This document shows, one piece after another, positions 8,726-18,924 of a stretch of DNA of 64,000 nucleotides (position 1 is its first letter; the number at the start of each line of letters is the position of its first letter). The position numbers and the translations under genes are program-made. The notes beneath the pieces were generated by a model. That model searched no databases, was not told the DNA's origin, and worked only from the letters and a program-made list of their open reading frames with translations. Origin of the DNA: Saccharomonospora piscinae (GTDB lineage: Bacteria; Actinomycetota; Actinomycetes; Mycobacteriales; Pseudonocardiaceae); NCBI RefSeq assembly GCF_005862235.1, contig NZ_VCEK01000003.1, forward strand, positions 511,641-575,640, in the 5' to 3' direction.

Positions 8726-11700
8726 TTACTCGAACGCCTTCGCGATGAGTGCCTTCTGCTCGACCTCGTGGACCTTCGACGAGCCCGCCGACGGGGCGGC
8801 CATCGGCCTGCGTGCCACGACCTGAAGGTTCGAGAACGCCTCCGACAGCTTGCGGGGCAGGTTGAGCCCGAAGAACGGCCAGGCGCCCTGGTTCTCCGGC
8901 TCCTCCTGGACCCAGACGACCTCGCTGGCTCCGGTGTAGCGCTGCATCTCGTCGATGAGCTTCTTCTTGGGCAGCGGGTAGTACTGCTCGACGCGCACGA
9001 CGGCCACGTCGTCGGCCTCGCGCTTGGCCCGCTCGGCGACCAGTTCCCAGTACAGCTTGCCCGAGGTGAGCAGCACCTTGCGGACCTTGCCCGGCTCGAC
9101 CGTCGAGTCGCCGATCACCGAGAGGAACTTCGAGTCGCCGGTGAAGTCCTCCACCGCCGAGGTCGCCGCCTTGTTGCGCAGCATCGACTTCGGCGTGAAC
9201 ACGATCAGCGGCCGGTTCACACCGTCGAGAGCGTGCCTGCGCAGCAGGTGGAAGTAGTTCGCGGGCGTGGACGGCACCGCCACCGTCATCGAGTGTTCCG
9301 CGCACAGCGCGAGGAAACGCTCGATGCGGCCCGAGGTGTGGTCGGGACCCTGGCCCTCGTGGCCGTGGGGCAGGAGCAGCACCACGTCCGACAGCTGGCC
9401 CCACTTGGCCTCACCGGACGAGATGTACTCGTCGATGACCGTCTGCGCGCCGTTGACGAAATCGCCGAACTGCGCCTCCCACATGACCAGTGCCTCGGAG
9501 TTGGCCACGGAGTAGCCGTACTCGAAGCCCACCGCCGCGTACTCGGACAGCGCCGAGTCGTAGATCATCACGCGGGCCTGATCCTCGGAGAGGTGCTGTA
9601 GCGGGGAGTGCTCCTCGCCGCTGCGGCGATCGATGAGCACCGAGTGCCGCTGCGTGAACGTGCCACGCCGCGAGTCCTGTCCGGACAGCCGCACGAGCCT
9701 GCCCTCGACCGCCAGCGAGCCGAACGCCAGCAGCTCGCCGAAGGCCCAGTCGACGCCGCCCTCACGCGACATCTTGTGCCGCCGTTCCAGCACCGGCTTG
9801 ACCCTGGGGTGGGGGGCGAAGTCCTCGGGCAGGTGGAGGAACGCGTCGCCGATGCGCTCGATGACCTCGCGGGGCACGGCGGTGGGCAGCTGGGCGGGAA
9901 CCTGCTGCCGCTGCTCCACCGAGGGGCTGGGCGCGATCGGGTGCTTCTCCAGCTCCCTGACCTCGTTGAACACGTGCTCCAGCTGACTGGAGAAGTCGCG
10001 CAGCGCGGCCTCGGCCTCCTCCATCGAGATGTCGCCTCGGCCGATGAGCGCCTCGGTGTAGGTCTTCCGGACGCTGCGCTTGGCGTCGATGATGTCGTAC
10101 ATCGCCGGCTGCGTCATCGAGGGGTCGTCGCCCTCGTTGTGGCCGCGCCGCCGGTAGCAGATCATGTCGATCACGACGTCCTTGTTGAACGCCTGGCGGT
10201 ACTCCACGGCGAGGCTCGCCACCCAGTAGGCCGCCTCGGGGTCGTCGCCGTTGACGTGGATGATCGGCGCGCCGATCATCTTCGCGACGTCCGTGGCGTA
10301 CTGCGAGGAACGGGCGTGCTCCGGCGCTGTGGTGAACCCGACCTGGTTGTTGATGACCACGTGGACGGTGCCGCCGGTGCGGTACCCACGCAGCAGCGCG
10401 AGGTTCAGCGTCTCGGCCACCACGCCCTGCCCCGCGAACGCGGCGTCGCCGTGCAGCAGCACCGGCAGCACCGTGAAGCCGCCCGAGTCGCGATCGCCCT
10501 TGTCGAGCAGGTCCTGCTTGGCGCGCACGATGCCTTCCAGCACCGGGTCCACGGTCTCCAAATGCGACGGGTTCGCCGTCAGCGACACCCGCGTCTCACC
10601 GTCACCGAACATGCGGAAGTACTTGCCCTCGGCCCCGAGGTGGTACTTCACGTCGCCGGAGCCGTGTGCCTGGCCGGGGTCGAGGTTGCCCTCGAACTCC
10701 TGGAAGATCTGCGAGATCGGCTTGCCGACGATGTTGGCCAGCACGTTGAGCCTGCCCCGGTGCGGCATGCCGATGACGACCTCGTCGAGCTCGTGTTCGG
10801 CCGCCTTGTCCAGCACCGTGTCGAGCAGCGGGATCACGGTCTCGCCGCCCTCCAGCGAGAACCGCTTCTGGCCGACGTACTTCGTCTGCAGGAAGGTCTC
10901 GAACGCCTCGGCCGCGTTGAGCTTGGAGAGCACGTACTTCTGCACCGACGGCTCGGGCTTCTCGTGCGGCACCTCGACGCGCTCCTGGATCCAGCGGCGC
11001 TCGTCGGGGTCGAGGATGTGGGTGTACTCCACGCCCACCGTGCGGCAGTAGGAGTCGCGCAGCACGCCGAGCACGTCGCGCAGCTTCATGCGCTCCTTGC
11101 CCGCGAACCCGCCCACCGCGAACTCGCGGTCGAGGTCCCACAGGGTCAGGCCGTGCGAGAGGATGTCGAGGTCCTCGTGCCTGCGCTGCCGGTAGTTCAG
11201 CGGGTCGGTGTCGGCCATCAGGTGGCCGCGCATCCGGTAGGCGTCGATCAGCTCCAGCACGCGGGCGGTCTTGTCGATCTCGCCCTCGGGGATGTCCTCC
11301 ACCCAGCGCACGGGCTCGTAGGGCAGGCGCAGCGACGTGAAGATGTCGTCGTAGAAGCCCTCGCCGCCGAGCAGCAGTTCGTGGATGTGCTTGAGGAACT
11401 CGCCGGACTCCGCGCCCTGGATGATGCGGTGGTCGTAGGTCGAGGTCAACGTCATGATCTTGCTGACGCCGAGCTGGACCAGGGTGCGCTCGCTGGTGCC
11501 CTCGAAGTGCGCGGGGTACTGCATGGCGCCCACGCCGATGATCGCGCCCTGGCCCGCCTGCAACCGGGGCACCGAGTGGTTCGTGCCGATGCCGCCGGGG
11601 TTGGTCAGCGAGATGGTGGTGCCCGCGAAGTCGTCGGCGGTGAGCTTGTTGTTCCGCGCCTTGCGGACCATGTCCTCGTAGGCCTGCCAGAACTGGAGGA

Positions 11701-12511
11701 ACGTCATGTTCTCGCAGTTCTTGATGGAGGCCACGACGAGGGTTCGCTGCCCGTCCTTGCCCTTCATGTCGATGGCGAGGCCGAGGTTGACGTGCTCGGG
11801 CGTCACCGCGTTGGCCTTGCCGTCCACGAGCGCGTAGTGCCGGTTGATGTTCGGGAACTCGCGCAGCGCGCGGATCATCGCGTACCCGATGAGGTGGGTG
11901 TAGGAGATCTTGCCGCCGCGCGTGCGCTTCAGGTGGTTGTTGATGACGATGCGGTTGTCCGCCATCAGCTTGGCGGGCACCGCGCGGACGCTGGTGGCGG
12001 TGGGGACGCTCAGGGAGGCGTCCATGTTCTTGGCGATGGCCGCGGCGGCGCCGCGCAACGGTGTGCGCTCGGGCTCGCTGGGGGTCTTGGGCGGTGCGGT
12101 CCGGCCCGCCGCGGCCGAGGAGTGAGACGCCTCCGGTGCGGAGGGCTTACGCTGCGGGGCGGTGCCGGAGGCGGGGGCTGGGGCGGCCTGCTTCGGCGCC
12201 GCCTTCTCCGGCGCCCGGTCCTTCGGCGCGGGGGCGGGCCGGGTCTGCGCCGGCTTCGCGTCCTGCGAGGACGGCCCCTTCGGTGCGGTCTCAGCAGCCG
12301 GTGTCGCCGACTGGCCGTTGGGGGACGCCTGCTTGCCCTGGTCGGCCGTGCCCGGCTGGGCTGCCTTGGCTGACTGGGCGGGCGTGAAGTCGGCAAAGAA
12401 CTCATGCCAGGCGGCGTCGACTGAGGAGGGGTCGGCGAGGAACTGGTCGTACATCTCCTCGACGAGCCACTCGTTGGGGCCGAACTGTGACGCAGGGCTG
12501 CTGCTGGACAC
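8726..12511 (-). CDS. kgd: Multifunctional 2-oxoglutarate dehydrogenase E1/E2 (Kgd, OdhA type)
   Basis: The 1261-residue fusion has three parts: the Kgd N-terminal segment ([15 protein letters not shown]) followed by an Ala/Pro/Lys-rich linker to about residue 150; a succinyltransferase-like E2 core at about 155-405, ending in [15 protein letters not shown]; and a thiamine-diphosphate E1 domain to the end, with [15 protein letters not shown] and [15 protein letters not shown]. In mycobacteria and corynebacteria this protein works in a hybrid complex with pyruvate dehydrogenase subunits and is restrained by the FHA protein GarA/OdhI. It is a TCA-cycle enzyme of the cytosol. The GTG at 12511 gives the standard N-terminus. 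Its promoter region contains two palindromes. Confidence 0.96.
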   Translation of the reverse strand: MSSSSPASQFGPNEWLVEEMYDQFLADPSSVDAAWHEFFADFTPAQSAKAAQPGTADQGKQASPNGQSATPAAETAPKGPSSQDAKPAQTRPAPAPKDRAPEKAAPKQAAPAPASGTAPQRKPSAPEASHSSAAAGRTAPPKTPSEPERTPLRGAAAAIAKNMDASLSVPTATSVRAVPAKLMADNRIVINNHLKRTRGGKISYTHLIGYAMIRALREFPNINRHYALVDGKANAVTPEHVNLGLAIDMKGKDGQRTLVVASIKNCENMTFLQFWQAYEDMVRKARNNKLTADDFAGTTISLTNPGGIGTNHSVPRLQAGQGAIIGVGAMQYPAHFEGTSERTLVQLGVSKIMTLTSTYDHRIIQGAESGEFLKHIHELLLGGEGFYDDIFTSLRLPYEPVRWVEDIPEGEIDKTARVLELIDAYRMRGHLMADTDPLNYRQRRHEDLDILSHGLTLWDLDREFAVGGFAGKERMKLRDVLGVLRDSYCRTVGVEYTHILDPDERRWIQERVEVPHEKPEPSVQKYVLSKLNAAEAFETFLQTKYVGQKRFSLEGGETVIPLLDTVLDKAAEHELDEVVIGMPHRGRLNVLANIVGKPISQIFQEFEGNLDPGQAHGSGDVKYHLGAEGKYFRMFGDGETRVSLTANPSHLETVDPVLEGIVRAKQDLLDKGDRDSGGFTVLPVLLHGDAAFAGQGVVAETLNLALLRGYRTGGTVHVVINNQVGFTTAPEHARSSQYATDVAKMIGAPIIHVNGDDPEAAYWVASLAVEYRQAFNKDVVIDMICYRRRGHNEGDDPSMTQPAMYDIIDAKRSVRKTYTEALIGRGDISMEEAEAALRDFSSQLEHVFNEVRELEKHPIAPSPSVEQRQQVPAQLPTAVPREVIERIGDAFLHLPEDFAPHPRVKPVLERRHKMSREGGVDWAFGELLAFGSLAVEGRLVRLSGQDSRRGTFTQRHSVLIDRRSGEEHSPLQHLSEDQARVMIYDSALSEYAAVGFEYGYSVANSEALVMWEAQFGDFVNGAQTVIDEYISSGEAKWGQLSDVVLLLPHGHEGQGPDHTSGRIERFLALCAEHSMTVAVPSTPANYFHLLRRHALDGVNRPLIVFTPKSMLRNKAATSAVEDFTGDSKFLSVIGDSTVEPGKVRKVLLTSGKLYWELVAERAKREADDVAVVRVEQYYPLPKKKLIDEMQRYTGASEVVWVQEEPENQGAWPFFGLNLPRKLSEAFSNLQVVARRPMAAPSAGSSKVHEVEQKALIAKAFE

Positions 12512-12564
12512 GGCTGGGACTCGCCTCTATCCGTCTCGATCTTGGTTTGGTGAATTCGCGCCTA

Positions 12565-12666
12565 CCAGGCTAACCCCCTGGTTTGGTCGCGTGTCAGCGA
12601 ACTCGCCCACGACGTGGTGTGGAGCATGGCGGGCGTCTTCTGTATTGATTAAGAGAGGTTCCTCTC
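12565..12666. promoter_or_regulatory. Two palindromes upstream of kgd
   Basis: Upstream of kgd, at 12653-12666, GAGAGG and CCTCTC form a perfect palindrome with a TT centre. Nearer the start, around 12565-12584, ACCAGG and CCTGGT face each other across a short spacer. Both lie in the 300-base region between kgd and the ABC exporter and are candidate operators. No regulator is adjacent. Confidence 0.35.
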
Positions 12667-12812
12667 ACGAACCGGTGCGGGGCCTCGCTCGTCCACCGAC
12701 CGGCACCGCTTTCGCGGTCGGTTAACAGAGACCGGGGCCCAGGGTACGCACGGCCTGCGCGACCAGGTCGATCACGCGGTCGTCGGACACGCCGGTGCTC
12801 AGGTCGTCGCCG

Positions 12813-15800
12813 TCATTCCGAGTGCCGCCACAGGTCGGCGTAGCGCCCGCCCGCCGCCACCAGCTCGGCATGGGTTCCGCGCTCCACCACCCGGCCGTGG
12901 TCGAGGACCACGATGACGTCCGCGCGGGCGGCGGTGCCGAGCCGGTGCGCGACGACGAACGTGGTCCGAGCCGAGGCCAGCCGATCGGTCGCCCGCAGCA
13001 CGACGGACTCGGTCGCCGGATCGAGCGCCGCGGTGGCCTCGTCGAGCAGCAGGACGTCCGGGTCCACCAGCTCCGCCCTCGCCAGCGCCACGAGCTGCCG
13101 CTGCCCCGCCGACAGGGACCGGCCGCGCTCGCCGACCTGTTGCCGGAAGCCGCCGGGCAGGGCGGCGACTCCCTCCAGCGCCCCCACCGCGCGGACCGCG
13201 GCCTCCACCTCGGCGTCGGTGGCGCCGGGCCTGCCGTAGCGCACGTTGTCGGCGACGGTGCCGGAGAACAGGTGCGCCTCCTGCGGCACCACCCCGATCC
13301 GGCCGCGCAGCGCCTCCAGGTCGTACTCGCGCACGTCCACGCCGTCGAGGCACACCCGGCCGTGCGTGGCGTCGTAGAACCGGGCTAGCAGCTTGACCAC
13401 CGTCGACTTGCCCGCGCCGGTCGCGCCCACCAGCGCCACCGTGGTGCCGGGCGCGACGTGCAGGTTCACGTCGGCCAGCGCGGGCGTCTCGGTGCCCGGG
13501 TAGTGGAACCCGACGTCGTCCAACCTCACCTCGCCGCGTAACCGCGCGGGCACGGGTACCGGGTCGGCTGGCGGGGGGACCGACGTGGGGGTCCGCAGCA
13601 GGTCACCGATGCGGCGAAGCCCCACCTTCGCCTGCTGGTAGCCGTCGAACACCCCCGACAGTTGCTGCACGGGAGTGAAGAAGAGTCCCAGGTACAGCAG
13701 GAAGGCCATGAGCACACCGACGGTCAGGGTGCCCTCGGCGACCCGGGTGGCGCCGACCACGAGCACCACGGCCTCGGCGACACCCGACAGCAGCGTCACG
13801 AACGGGAAGTAGGTCGCCACGTACCGCTGGGCACGCAGCCGGGACCGCCGGTAGGCGTCGCTGCGGTCGGCGAACTGCTCGGCCGAACGCTGTTCGCGCG
13901 TGTACGCCTGGGCGACCCGCAGACCGGACACGTTCTCCTGCATGTCGGCGTTCACGGCACTCACCCGCTCCCTGGCCTCGGAGTAGGCGGCCGCGGCACG
14001 GCGCCGGAACAGTACGGTGGCCACGAGCAGCACGGGCAGGACGGCGAACACGACCAGTGCCAGCGAGACGTCGGTGACCAGCAGCGCCACGCTGATGCCC
14101 GCCAGCGTCAGCACACTGACCACCGCCGTGGCGAGCCCGGTCTGCAAGAACGTCGACAGCGCGTCGACGTCGGTGGTCATGCGGGTCATGATGCGCCCGG
14201 CCAGTTCCCGCTCGTAGTAGTCGAGCCCCAGCCGTTGCAGGTGCGCGTAGCTGCGGACACGCAGCAGGTAGAGCACCGACTCGCCGGTGCGCGCGGTCAG
14301 GCGGGTCTGCGCGAACACGGCCAGCCAGTCGAGCGCGATCACCACGGCACCCACACCGGCGGCGATCCACACGGCGGACTCCACTCCCACGCGCACGCCG
14401 TCGTCCACGCCGCGCTCGTACAGCGCCGGAACCGCGATCGCCGCGAGGGCGTCGACGCCGACGAGCGCCACCACGGCCAGCAGCAAGGTGCGCACGGGCC
14501 GCAGGAGCCCGCGCAGCCGGAAACCGGGGTCCGGGGCGGTGGGGTCCTCGTTACCGAGCTGCGGGTCGCCGGTCGCCTCCGGCAACCCGCGGACGCGCTC
14601 CAGCAGCTCCGGGGTGGGCGGCAGGTCCAGCGACGCCCGTCCGCCGGGGCCCCCGCCCGCCGCGGCCGCGCGCGCGGCACGGGCGGCGGTGTGGGTTTCG
14701 GCGTCGGTGTCGGCACCGTCGGGACCGCCGGCACCCGCGCCGGACTCCGGTATGGGCCAGAGCGCGGGCGTGACGCCGGACTCGTCCGGGACGAGGTCGT
14801 GGCGGTGGATCTCCTCCGCGTCGTCACCCGGCCCGGCCACCAGGTCACGGAACAGGGCACACCGCCCGTGCAGCTCCTCGTGGGTGCCCACGTCGACCAC
14901 CCGGCCGCCGTCGAGTACCGCGATGCGGTCGGCCAGCGCGAGGGTGGAGCGGCGGTGGGCGATGAGCAGTGTCGTGCGCGAGCGCGTCACCGCCCGCAGC
15001 GTGTCGTGGATCGCCGCCTCGGTGACCGTGTCCACCGCCGAGGTGGCATCGTCGAGCACCAGCACACGGGGATCGGTGAGCAGCGCGCGTGCCAGGCCGA
15101 GCCGCTGCCGCTGGCCGCCGGACAGCGTGAGCCCGCGCTCACCCACCTCGGTGTCGTAGCCGTCGGGCAGGTCGGTGATGAACCCGTGGGCCTCGGCGGC
15201 CCTGGCCGCGGCCACGATCTCGTCGTCGCTGGCGTCCGGCCTGCCGTAGGCGATGTTGTCGCGCACCGACGTGGAGAAGAGGAACGCCTCCTCGAACACG
15301 ACCCCGACGGTGCCGCGCAGCTCGCGCAGTGCCAGGTCACGGATGTCCACGCCCCCGAGGCGCACCGCGCCCTCGTGCGGGTCGTAGAAGCGGGGCAGCA
15401 GCAGCGACACGGTCGACTTGCCCGAACCGGCGGTGCCGACCAGCGCCAGGGTCTCGCCGGGTCTGGCCTCCAGCGACAGCCCGTCCAGCACCGGCTCGGT
15501 GCGGGTGTAGCCGAACCGGACGTCGTCGAGACGGACACCGAGAGGCCCCGACGGCACCGGCGTGGGCTGCTCCGGGTCCACCACCTCGGGTTGCGCGTCG
15601 ACCAGCTCGTTGACGCGCTCCACGCCCGCGCGCGTCAGCTGCGCCTGCACCACGAGGCTCGCCAGCATCCTGGCCGGACCCACCAGTGCCGAGACGTAGG
15701 TGGCGAAGGCCAGGAAGGTGCCGAGGCTGATCTCGCCGCGCAGTGCGAGCACACCGCCGACCGCGAGCACCGCGACCTGTCCCGCCGCGGGCAACGCCGC

Positions 15801-16583
15801 CGTGGTGGCGGTGGGCACCGCGGCGAGGCGGGCCGAGCGCAGCCGTTCCGCGTAGAGCCGGTGGGCCGTCCCGGACAGGGTGGACACCTCGCGCGCGGAC
15901 TGGCCGAAGCCCTTGACGACGCGGACGCCGGTGACCGTCTCCTCCACCTGCTGGGCGACGTCGGCCGCGCGTTGCTGCGCCGACCACGTCGCGGGAAACA
16001 GCCGCTTCCGGCTCACCGCGATCACGATGCCCACGGCGGGTGCCACCACCAGCGCGATGAGCGTGAGCAGTGGCGACATCCACAGCATCGCGCCCAGCGC
16101 CAGCAGGGCGAACACCACCGAGCCCGCCGACAGCGGTACCTGCATGAGGAAGCCGGTCACCAGCTGCAGATCGGTGATGGCGCGGGAGACGATCTGGCCC
16201 GTGCGCAGCGAGTCCTGGGTGCCGCCGTCGAGCCGGGACACGGCCGCGAAGACGTCGCGGCGCAGATCGTGCTGGACGTCGAGTGCCAGCCTGCCACCGA
16301 GGTAGCGCCGCGCGAAGGCACTGCCGAACGCCAGGACGTTCAGGCCCACCAGCGCGATCGCGATGGCGACGAGGTGGTTCGTCCTGCCCTCGACCGCGTC
16401 GTCCACGGCCGCCCGCACCAGCAGGGGTGTGGCGGCCTGCAGACCCACTCCCACGACGGCGGCGCCCAGTGCGAGCACCACCAGCGCGGGATGCCGCCAG
16501 CAGGCCGCCGCCAGCCGCCTGATCCAGCCGCGACGGCGGGCGGGGTCGTGGGTGGGTGACAGTGTCGGTGTGCTGCGCTCCAC
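12813..16583 (-). CDS. One-chain fused ABC exporter with one degenerate ATP site
   Basis: The 1256-residue protein is TMD-NBD-TMD-NBD, so both halves of a heterodimeric type IV exporter lie in one chain. NBD1 (about 345-580) has GTAGSGKST, LSGGQRQRL and VLVLDDATSAVD. NBD2 (about 1010-1245) has GATGAGKST, LSAGQRQLV and VLLLDEATAALD. The catalytic glutamate after Walker B is Asp in NBD1, and the signature of NBD2 is altered to LSAGQ. These two changes fall on the same composite site, as in TM287/288-type exporters with one dead site. The linker (about 590-690) is Ala/Gly-rich. It lies 26 bases downstream of the permease gene, probably in the same operon. The substrate is unknown. Confidence 0.9.
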   Translation of the reverse strand: MERSTPTLSPTHDPARRRGWIRRLAAACWRHPALVVLALGAAVVGVGLQAATPLLVRAAVDDAVEGRTNHLVAIAIALVGLNVLAFGSAFARRYLGGRLALDVQHDLRRDVFAAVSRLDGGTQDSLRTGQIVSRAITDLQLVTGFLMQVPLSAGSVVFALLALGAMLWMSPLLTLIALVVAPAVGIVIAVSRKRLFPATWSAQQRAADVAQQVEETVTGVRVVKGFGQSAREVSTLSGTAHRLYAERLRSARLAAVPTATTAALPAAGQVAVLAVGGVLALRGEISLGTFLAFATYVSALVGPARMLASLVVQAQLTRAGVERVNELVDAQPEVVDPEQPTPVPSGPLGVRLDDVRFGYTRTEPVLDGLSLEARPGETLALVGTAGSGKSTVSLLLPRFYDPHEGAVRLGGVDIRDLALRELRGTVGVVFEEAFLFSTSVRDNIAYGRPDASDDEIVAAARAAEAHGFITDLPDGYDTEVGERGLTLSGGQRQRLGLARALLTDPRVLVLDDATSAVDTVTEAAIHDTLRAVTRSRTTLLIAHRRSTLALADRIAVLDGGRVVDVGTHEELHGRCALFRDLVAGPGDDAEEIHRHDLVPDESGVTPALWPIPESGAGAGGPDGADTDAETHTAARAARAAAAGGGPGGRASLDLPPTPELLERVRGLPEATGDPQLGNEDPTAPDPGFRLRGLLRPVRTLLLAVVALVGVDALAAIAVPALYERGVDDGVRVGVESAVWIAAGVGAVVIALDWLAVFAQTRLTARTGESVLYLLRVRSYAHLQRLGLDYYERELAGRIMTRMTTDVDALSTFLQTGLATAVVSVLTLAGISVALLVTDVSLALVVFAVLPVLLVATVLFRRRAAAAYSEARERVSAVNADMQENVSGLRVAQAYTREQRSAEQFADRSDAYRRSRLRAQRYVATYFPFVTLLSGVAEAVVLVVGATRVAEGTLTVGVLMAFLLYLGLFFTPVQQLSGVFDGYQQAKVGLRRIGDLLRTPTSVPPPADPVPVPARLRGEVRLDDVGFHYPGTETPALADVNLHVAPGTTVALVGATGAGKSTVVKLLARFYDATHGRVCLDGVDVREYDLEALRGRIGVVPQEAHLFSGTVADNVRYGRPGATDAEVEAAVRAVGALEGVAALPGGFRQQVGERGRSLSAGQRQLVALARAELVDPDVLLLDEATAALDPATESVVLRATDRLASARTTFVVAHRLGTAARADVIVVLDHGRVVERGTHAELVAAGGRYADLWRHSE

Positions 16584-16609
16584 TCACGACCCCTCTGGTG
16601 CCATCCGTT

Positions 16610-17506
16610 TCAGGTGATGTCGCGGTTCTGGTTGGATGCCCAGCCCGCTCCGAAGAACAGCATGGTCCATGCGAAGAAGACGAGGGCAGAGGCCCACCAG
16701 GAGAACGCGCCAGGGGCCCCCGCGAAGAACTGCATACCCCACTGCAGCTCCCAGTCGATCTGGTTGAGGCCCTCGCCGAGTTCTGAGCCGACCGCGCCGA
16801 ACGCCTCAGCGCCCACCGAGCCGACGATGCCGTTGAGCGCGCCGTTGGGCAGGATCCCGCCCAGCCAGTCCAGCTCGGCCGCGAAGAATCCGACGATCAC
16901 GAGGACGTTCTCGACGAGCAGCATCCAGAGACAGAGCAGCACGGTGGGGCCCGTGACGCTGTTCCACACCGCCCCGAGCCCGATGCCGAAGAGGGTTCCG
17001 AGCACCGCGGCGAGCAGGCCGGAGCTCGCGATGCCGAGCCACTGGCCCGCCGACGGCAGGCCGTTGCTGTCCACGGTGATCACGGTGCCGATGCTCGCCG
17101 CGACCACCACGAGCAGGCCGTAGAGCAGTCCCCAGACGATGTAGGTGATCATCTTGGCGGACAGCGCCGCGCCGCGGTTGGGTGCCGTGAGGAACGTGGT
17201 GCTGATCGTCTGGCGGGTGTACTCACCGGCCAGTGCCGACACCCCGAACAGGACGGCGAAGAACACCCCGATGTTGATGCCGCGCCCCAGCGCCAGCAGA
17301 CCCACCGGCATCGAGCCCACCTCGACACCCAGCAGTGCGGCGAGGTCCGCGGCGTCACTGCTGCCGAGGAAGTCGTTGAAGTCGTTGGTCGTGTTGCCCC
17401 AGCTGAGCGCGAAAACCAGAGCGGCGATGAAGGCCGGGATCGCCAGCGCCCACCACAGGTTCAGGCTCAGTGTCTTGCGGAACTCCGCTTTGATCAGGTT
17501 GCCCAT
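16610..17506 (-). CDS. ABC-2 type transporter permease
   Basis: This 298-residue protein has about six membrane helices and begins MGNLIKAEFRKTLSLNLWW, the usual amphipathic entry helix of ABC-2 permeases. A central segment reads GVSALAGEYTRQTISTTFL, typical of the family's conserved EYxxxT stretch. It should form the membrane channel for the ATPase encoded just upstream; the stop and start share one base (TGATG). Export of a drug, lipid or peptide is inferred from family only. Confidence 0.85.
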   Translation of the reverse strand: MGNLIKAEFRKTLSLNLWWALAIPAFIAALVFALSWGNTTNDFNDFLGSSDAADLAALLGVEVGSMPVGLLALGRGINIGVFFAVLFGVSALAGEYTRQTISTTFLTAPNRGAALSAKMITYIVWGLLYGLLVVVAASIGTVITVDSNGLPSAGQWLGIASSGLLAAVLGTLFGIGLGAVWNSVTGPTVLLCLWMLLVENVLVIVGFFAAELDWLGGILPNGALNGIVGSVGAEAFGAVGSELGEGLNQIDWELQWGMQFFAGAPGAFSWWASALVFFAWTMLFFGAGWASNQNRDIT

Positions 17507-18588
17507 CACTGCTGCTGACCTCCCCAGCCCTGGTTCGGCTGCGGTTGTTGACCGGGTTGCTGGTATTGCTGCTGGTACGCCTGCTGTTGATACTGCTGCT
17601 GGTACTGCTGGCCCTGGTACGGCGACTGCTGCTGGTACTGCGCCTGCTGGCCGGCCGGGGGCTGGCCCGGAATCGGCGCACCGCTGTACTGCGGCGAGGT
17701 GAGCTGGAAGAACATCTGTTCCAGGTCGGCCTTCTGCTCCTCCATGCCGTAGACGGCGATGCCGGACTTGGCCGCGATGTCCCCGATCTGCTGCAGGCTC
17801 GCCCCGGCCACCGCGACGCGCCCGTCCTGCGTCGGCTCGACCTCGGTGATGCCGCTCTCCCGCAACGCCGTCGCCAGTGCGGCGCCGTCGGCGGGCTGCA
17901 CCAGCACCCGGGAGCGCTGGCCCTGCCGCAGATTCTCCAGCGGGCCGAAGTAGCGGGTCATCCCGGCGCTGACGATGACCACCTGGTCGATCGTCTGCTC
18001 GACCTCCGACAGCAGGTGGCTCGACACCAGCACGGTTCGGCCCTGCGCGGCGAAGGAGCGCAGGAACTGCCGCAACCACGCGATGCCCTCCGGGTCGAGG
18101 CCGTTGGCGGGTTCGTCGAGCACCAGCACCTGCGGATCGCCCAGCAGCGCGGTGGCGAGCGCGAGCCGCTGCCGCATGCCGAGCGAGAACCCGCCCGCCT
18201 TCCGGCGCGCTGCGGGAGCGAGGCCCACCAGTCCCAGCAACTCGTCGACCCGGCTGTCCGGGACGCCCACGGCCGCGGCGTAGACGCGAAGGTGGTCCCT
18301 GGCTGTCCGTTTGGGATGGAAGCTGCCGTTGTCCAGGACCGAACCGACGACCCGAGCCGGGTTCCCGAGCTCGTGGTGCTGCCTGCCGTTGACGGTCGCC
18401 GTGCCCGCGGTCGGCCTGACGAGACCGAGCAGCATGCGCAGGGTCGTCGTCTTTCCGGCGCCGTTCGGTCCCAGAAACCCCGTGACGCTGCCCGGTTCCA
18501 CCGTGAAGCTCAGGTTCTGCACCGCGGTGACGGCGCCGAACGTCTTGGTGAGGTTCTGCACCGCGATGCGGCCGCTGCCGTCGTGCAT
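17506..18588 (-). CDS. ABC-2 transporter ATPase with Gln-rich tail
   Basis: The first 300 or so residues of this 360-residue protein are a standard ATPase: GPNGAGKTTTL (Walker A), FSLGMRQRLALATALL (signature), VLVLDEPANGLD (Walker B) and a later switch histidine in VSSHLLSEVE. It energises the permease encoded immediately downstream. The last 60 residues are almost entirely Gln, Tyr, Pro and Gly, with QQQY-like steps, and form a low-complexity, probably disordered tail unlike ordinary DrrA-type ATPases. The ATG at 18588 gives the normal start of the fold. Confidence 0.9.
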   Translation of the reverse strand: MHDGSGRIAVQNLTKTFGAVTAVQNLSFTVEPGSVTGFLGPNGAGKTTTLRMLLGLVRPTAGTATVNGRQHHELGNPARVVGSVLDNGSFHPKRTARDHLRVYAAAVGVPDSRVDELLGLVGLAPAARRKAGGFSLGMRQRLALATALLGDPQVLVLDEPANGLDPEGIAWLRQFLRSFAAQGRTVLVSSHLLSEVEQTIDQVVIVSAGMTRYFGPLENLRQGQRSRVLVQPADGAALATALRESGITEVEPTQDGRVAVAGASLQQIGDIAAKSGIAVYGMEEQKADLEQMFFQLTSPQYSGAPIPGQPPAGQQAQYQQQSPYQGQQYQQQYQQQAYQQQYQQPGQQPQPNQGWGGQQQ

Positions 18589-18787
18589 GCTGCCTCGTTT
18601 CGTTGTGATCGTGCGCTGTGGCTCGGGTCATCCTGCCGTACCGGGTACTGGGACGGTCGCGGGAGGGGATCGGTTTCGTCCCGGGCATTCGGAAGCGACA
18701 CACATCACGCCGCGTGAGGTGACACCGAGGTCACGGGGCCACACGGGGCGATTCACCCGTCGGCCTGGGGTGGTGTGAAGAAGAAAC

Positions 18788-18905
18788 TTGGCCGACTTCA
18801 CCGCCCCCGGGCGGCGAAGTCCGAAGATATTGCTTAAGCTGGTTGGTGGCGGCCCGCTCCCGGTGACCCCCAGGCTGGTAGAGCGGGCCGCCCCTTCTTT
18901 CTCGT
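18788..18905 (+). ncRNA. Probable 6C-type small RNA with terminator
   Basis: Two stable hairpins follow each other. The first (18794-18821) closes with GACTTC/GAAGTC and has CCGCCC/GGGCGG inside, so its apex is C-rich. The second (18848-18892) has a perfect 12-bp stem, GGCGGCCCGCTC with GAGCGGGCCGCC, a loop containing GACCCCC, and is followed by a T-rich run (CTTCTTT), making a terminator for plus-strand transcription. Two C-rich stem-loops joined by a short linker and ending in a terminator is the layout of the actinobacterial 6C RNA family. The C runs are five long rather than six, so the family call is likely but not certain. No protein gene feeds this terminator. Confidence 0.6.
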
Positions 18906-18924
18906 CCTCGTCCGGTGCCGCCGC

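Noticed and set aside
9608-12373. A 921-residue frame antisense to kgd
   Set aside because: It is a low-complexity Val/Arg/Leu/His-rich shadow produced by GC-biased codons of kgd; no domain or ribosome site supports it.
13662-16559. A 965-residue plus-strand frame opposite the ABC exporter
   Set aside because: Composition (His/Arg/Gly/Gln-rich) is typical of an antisense shadow, and the minus-strand exporter has full conserved motifs.
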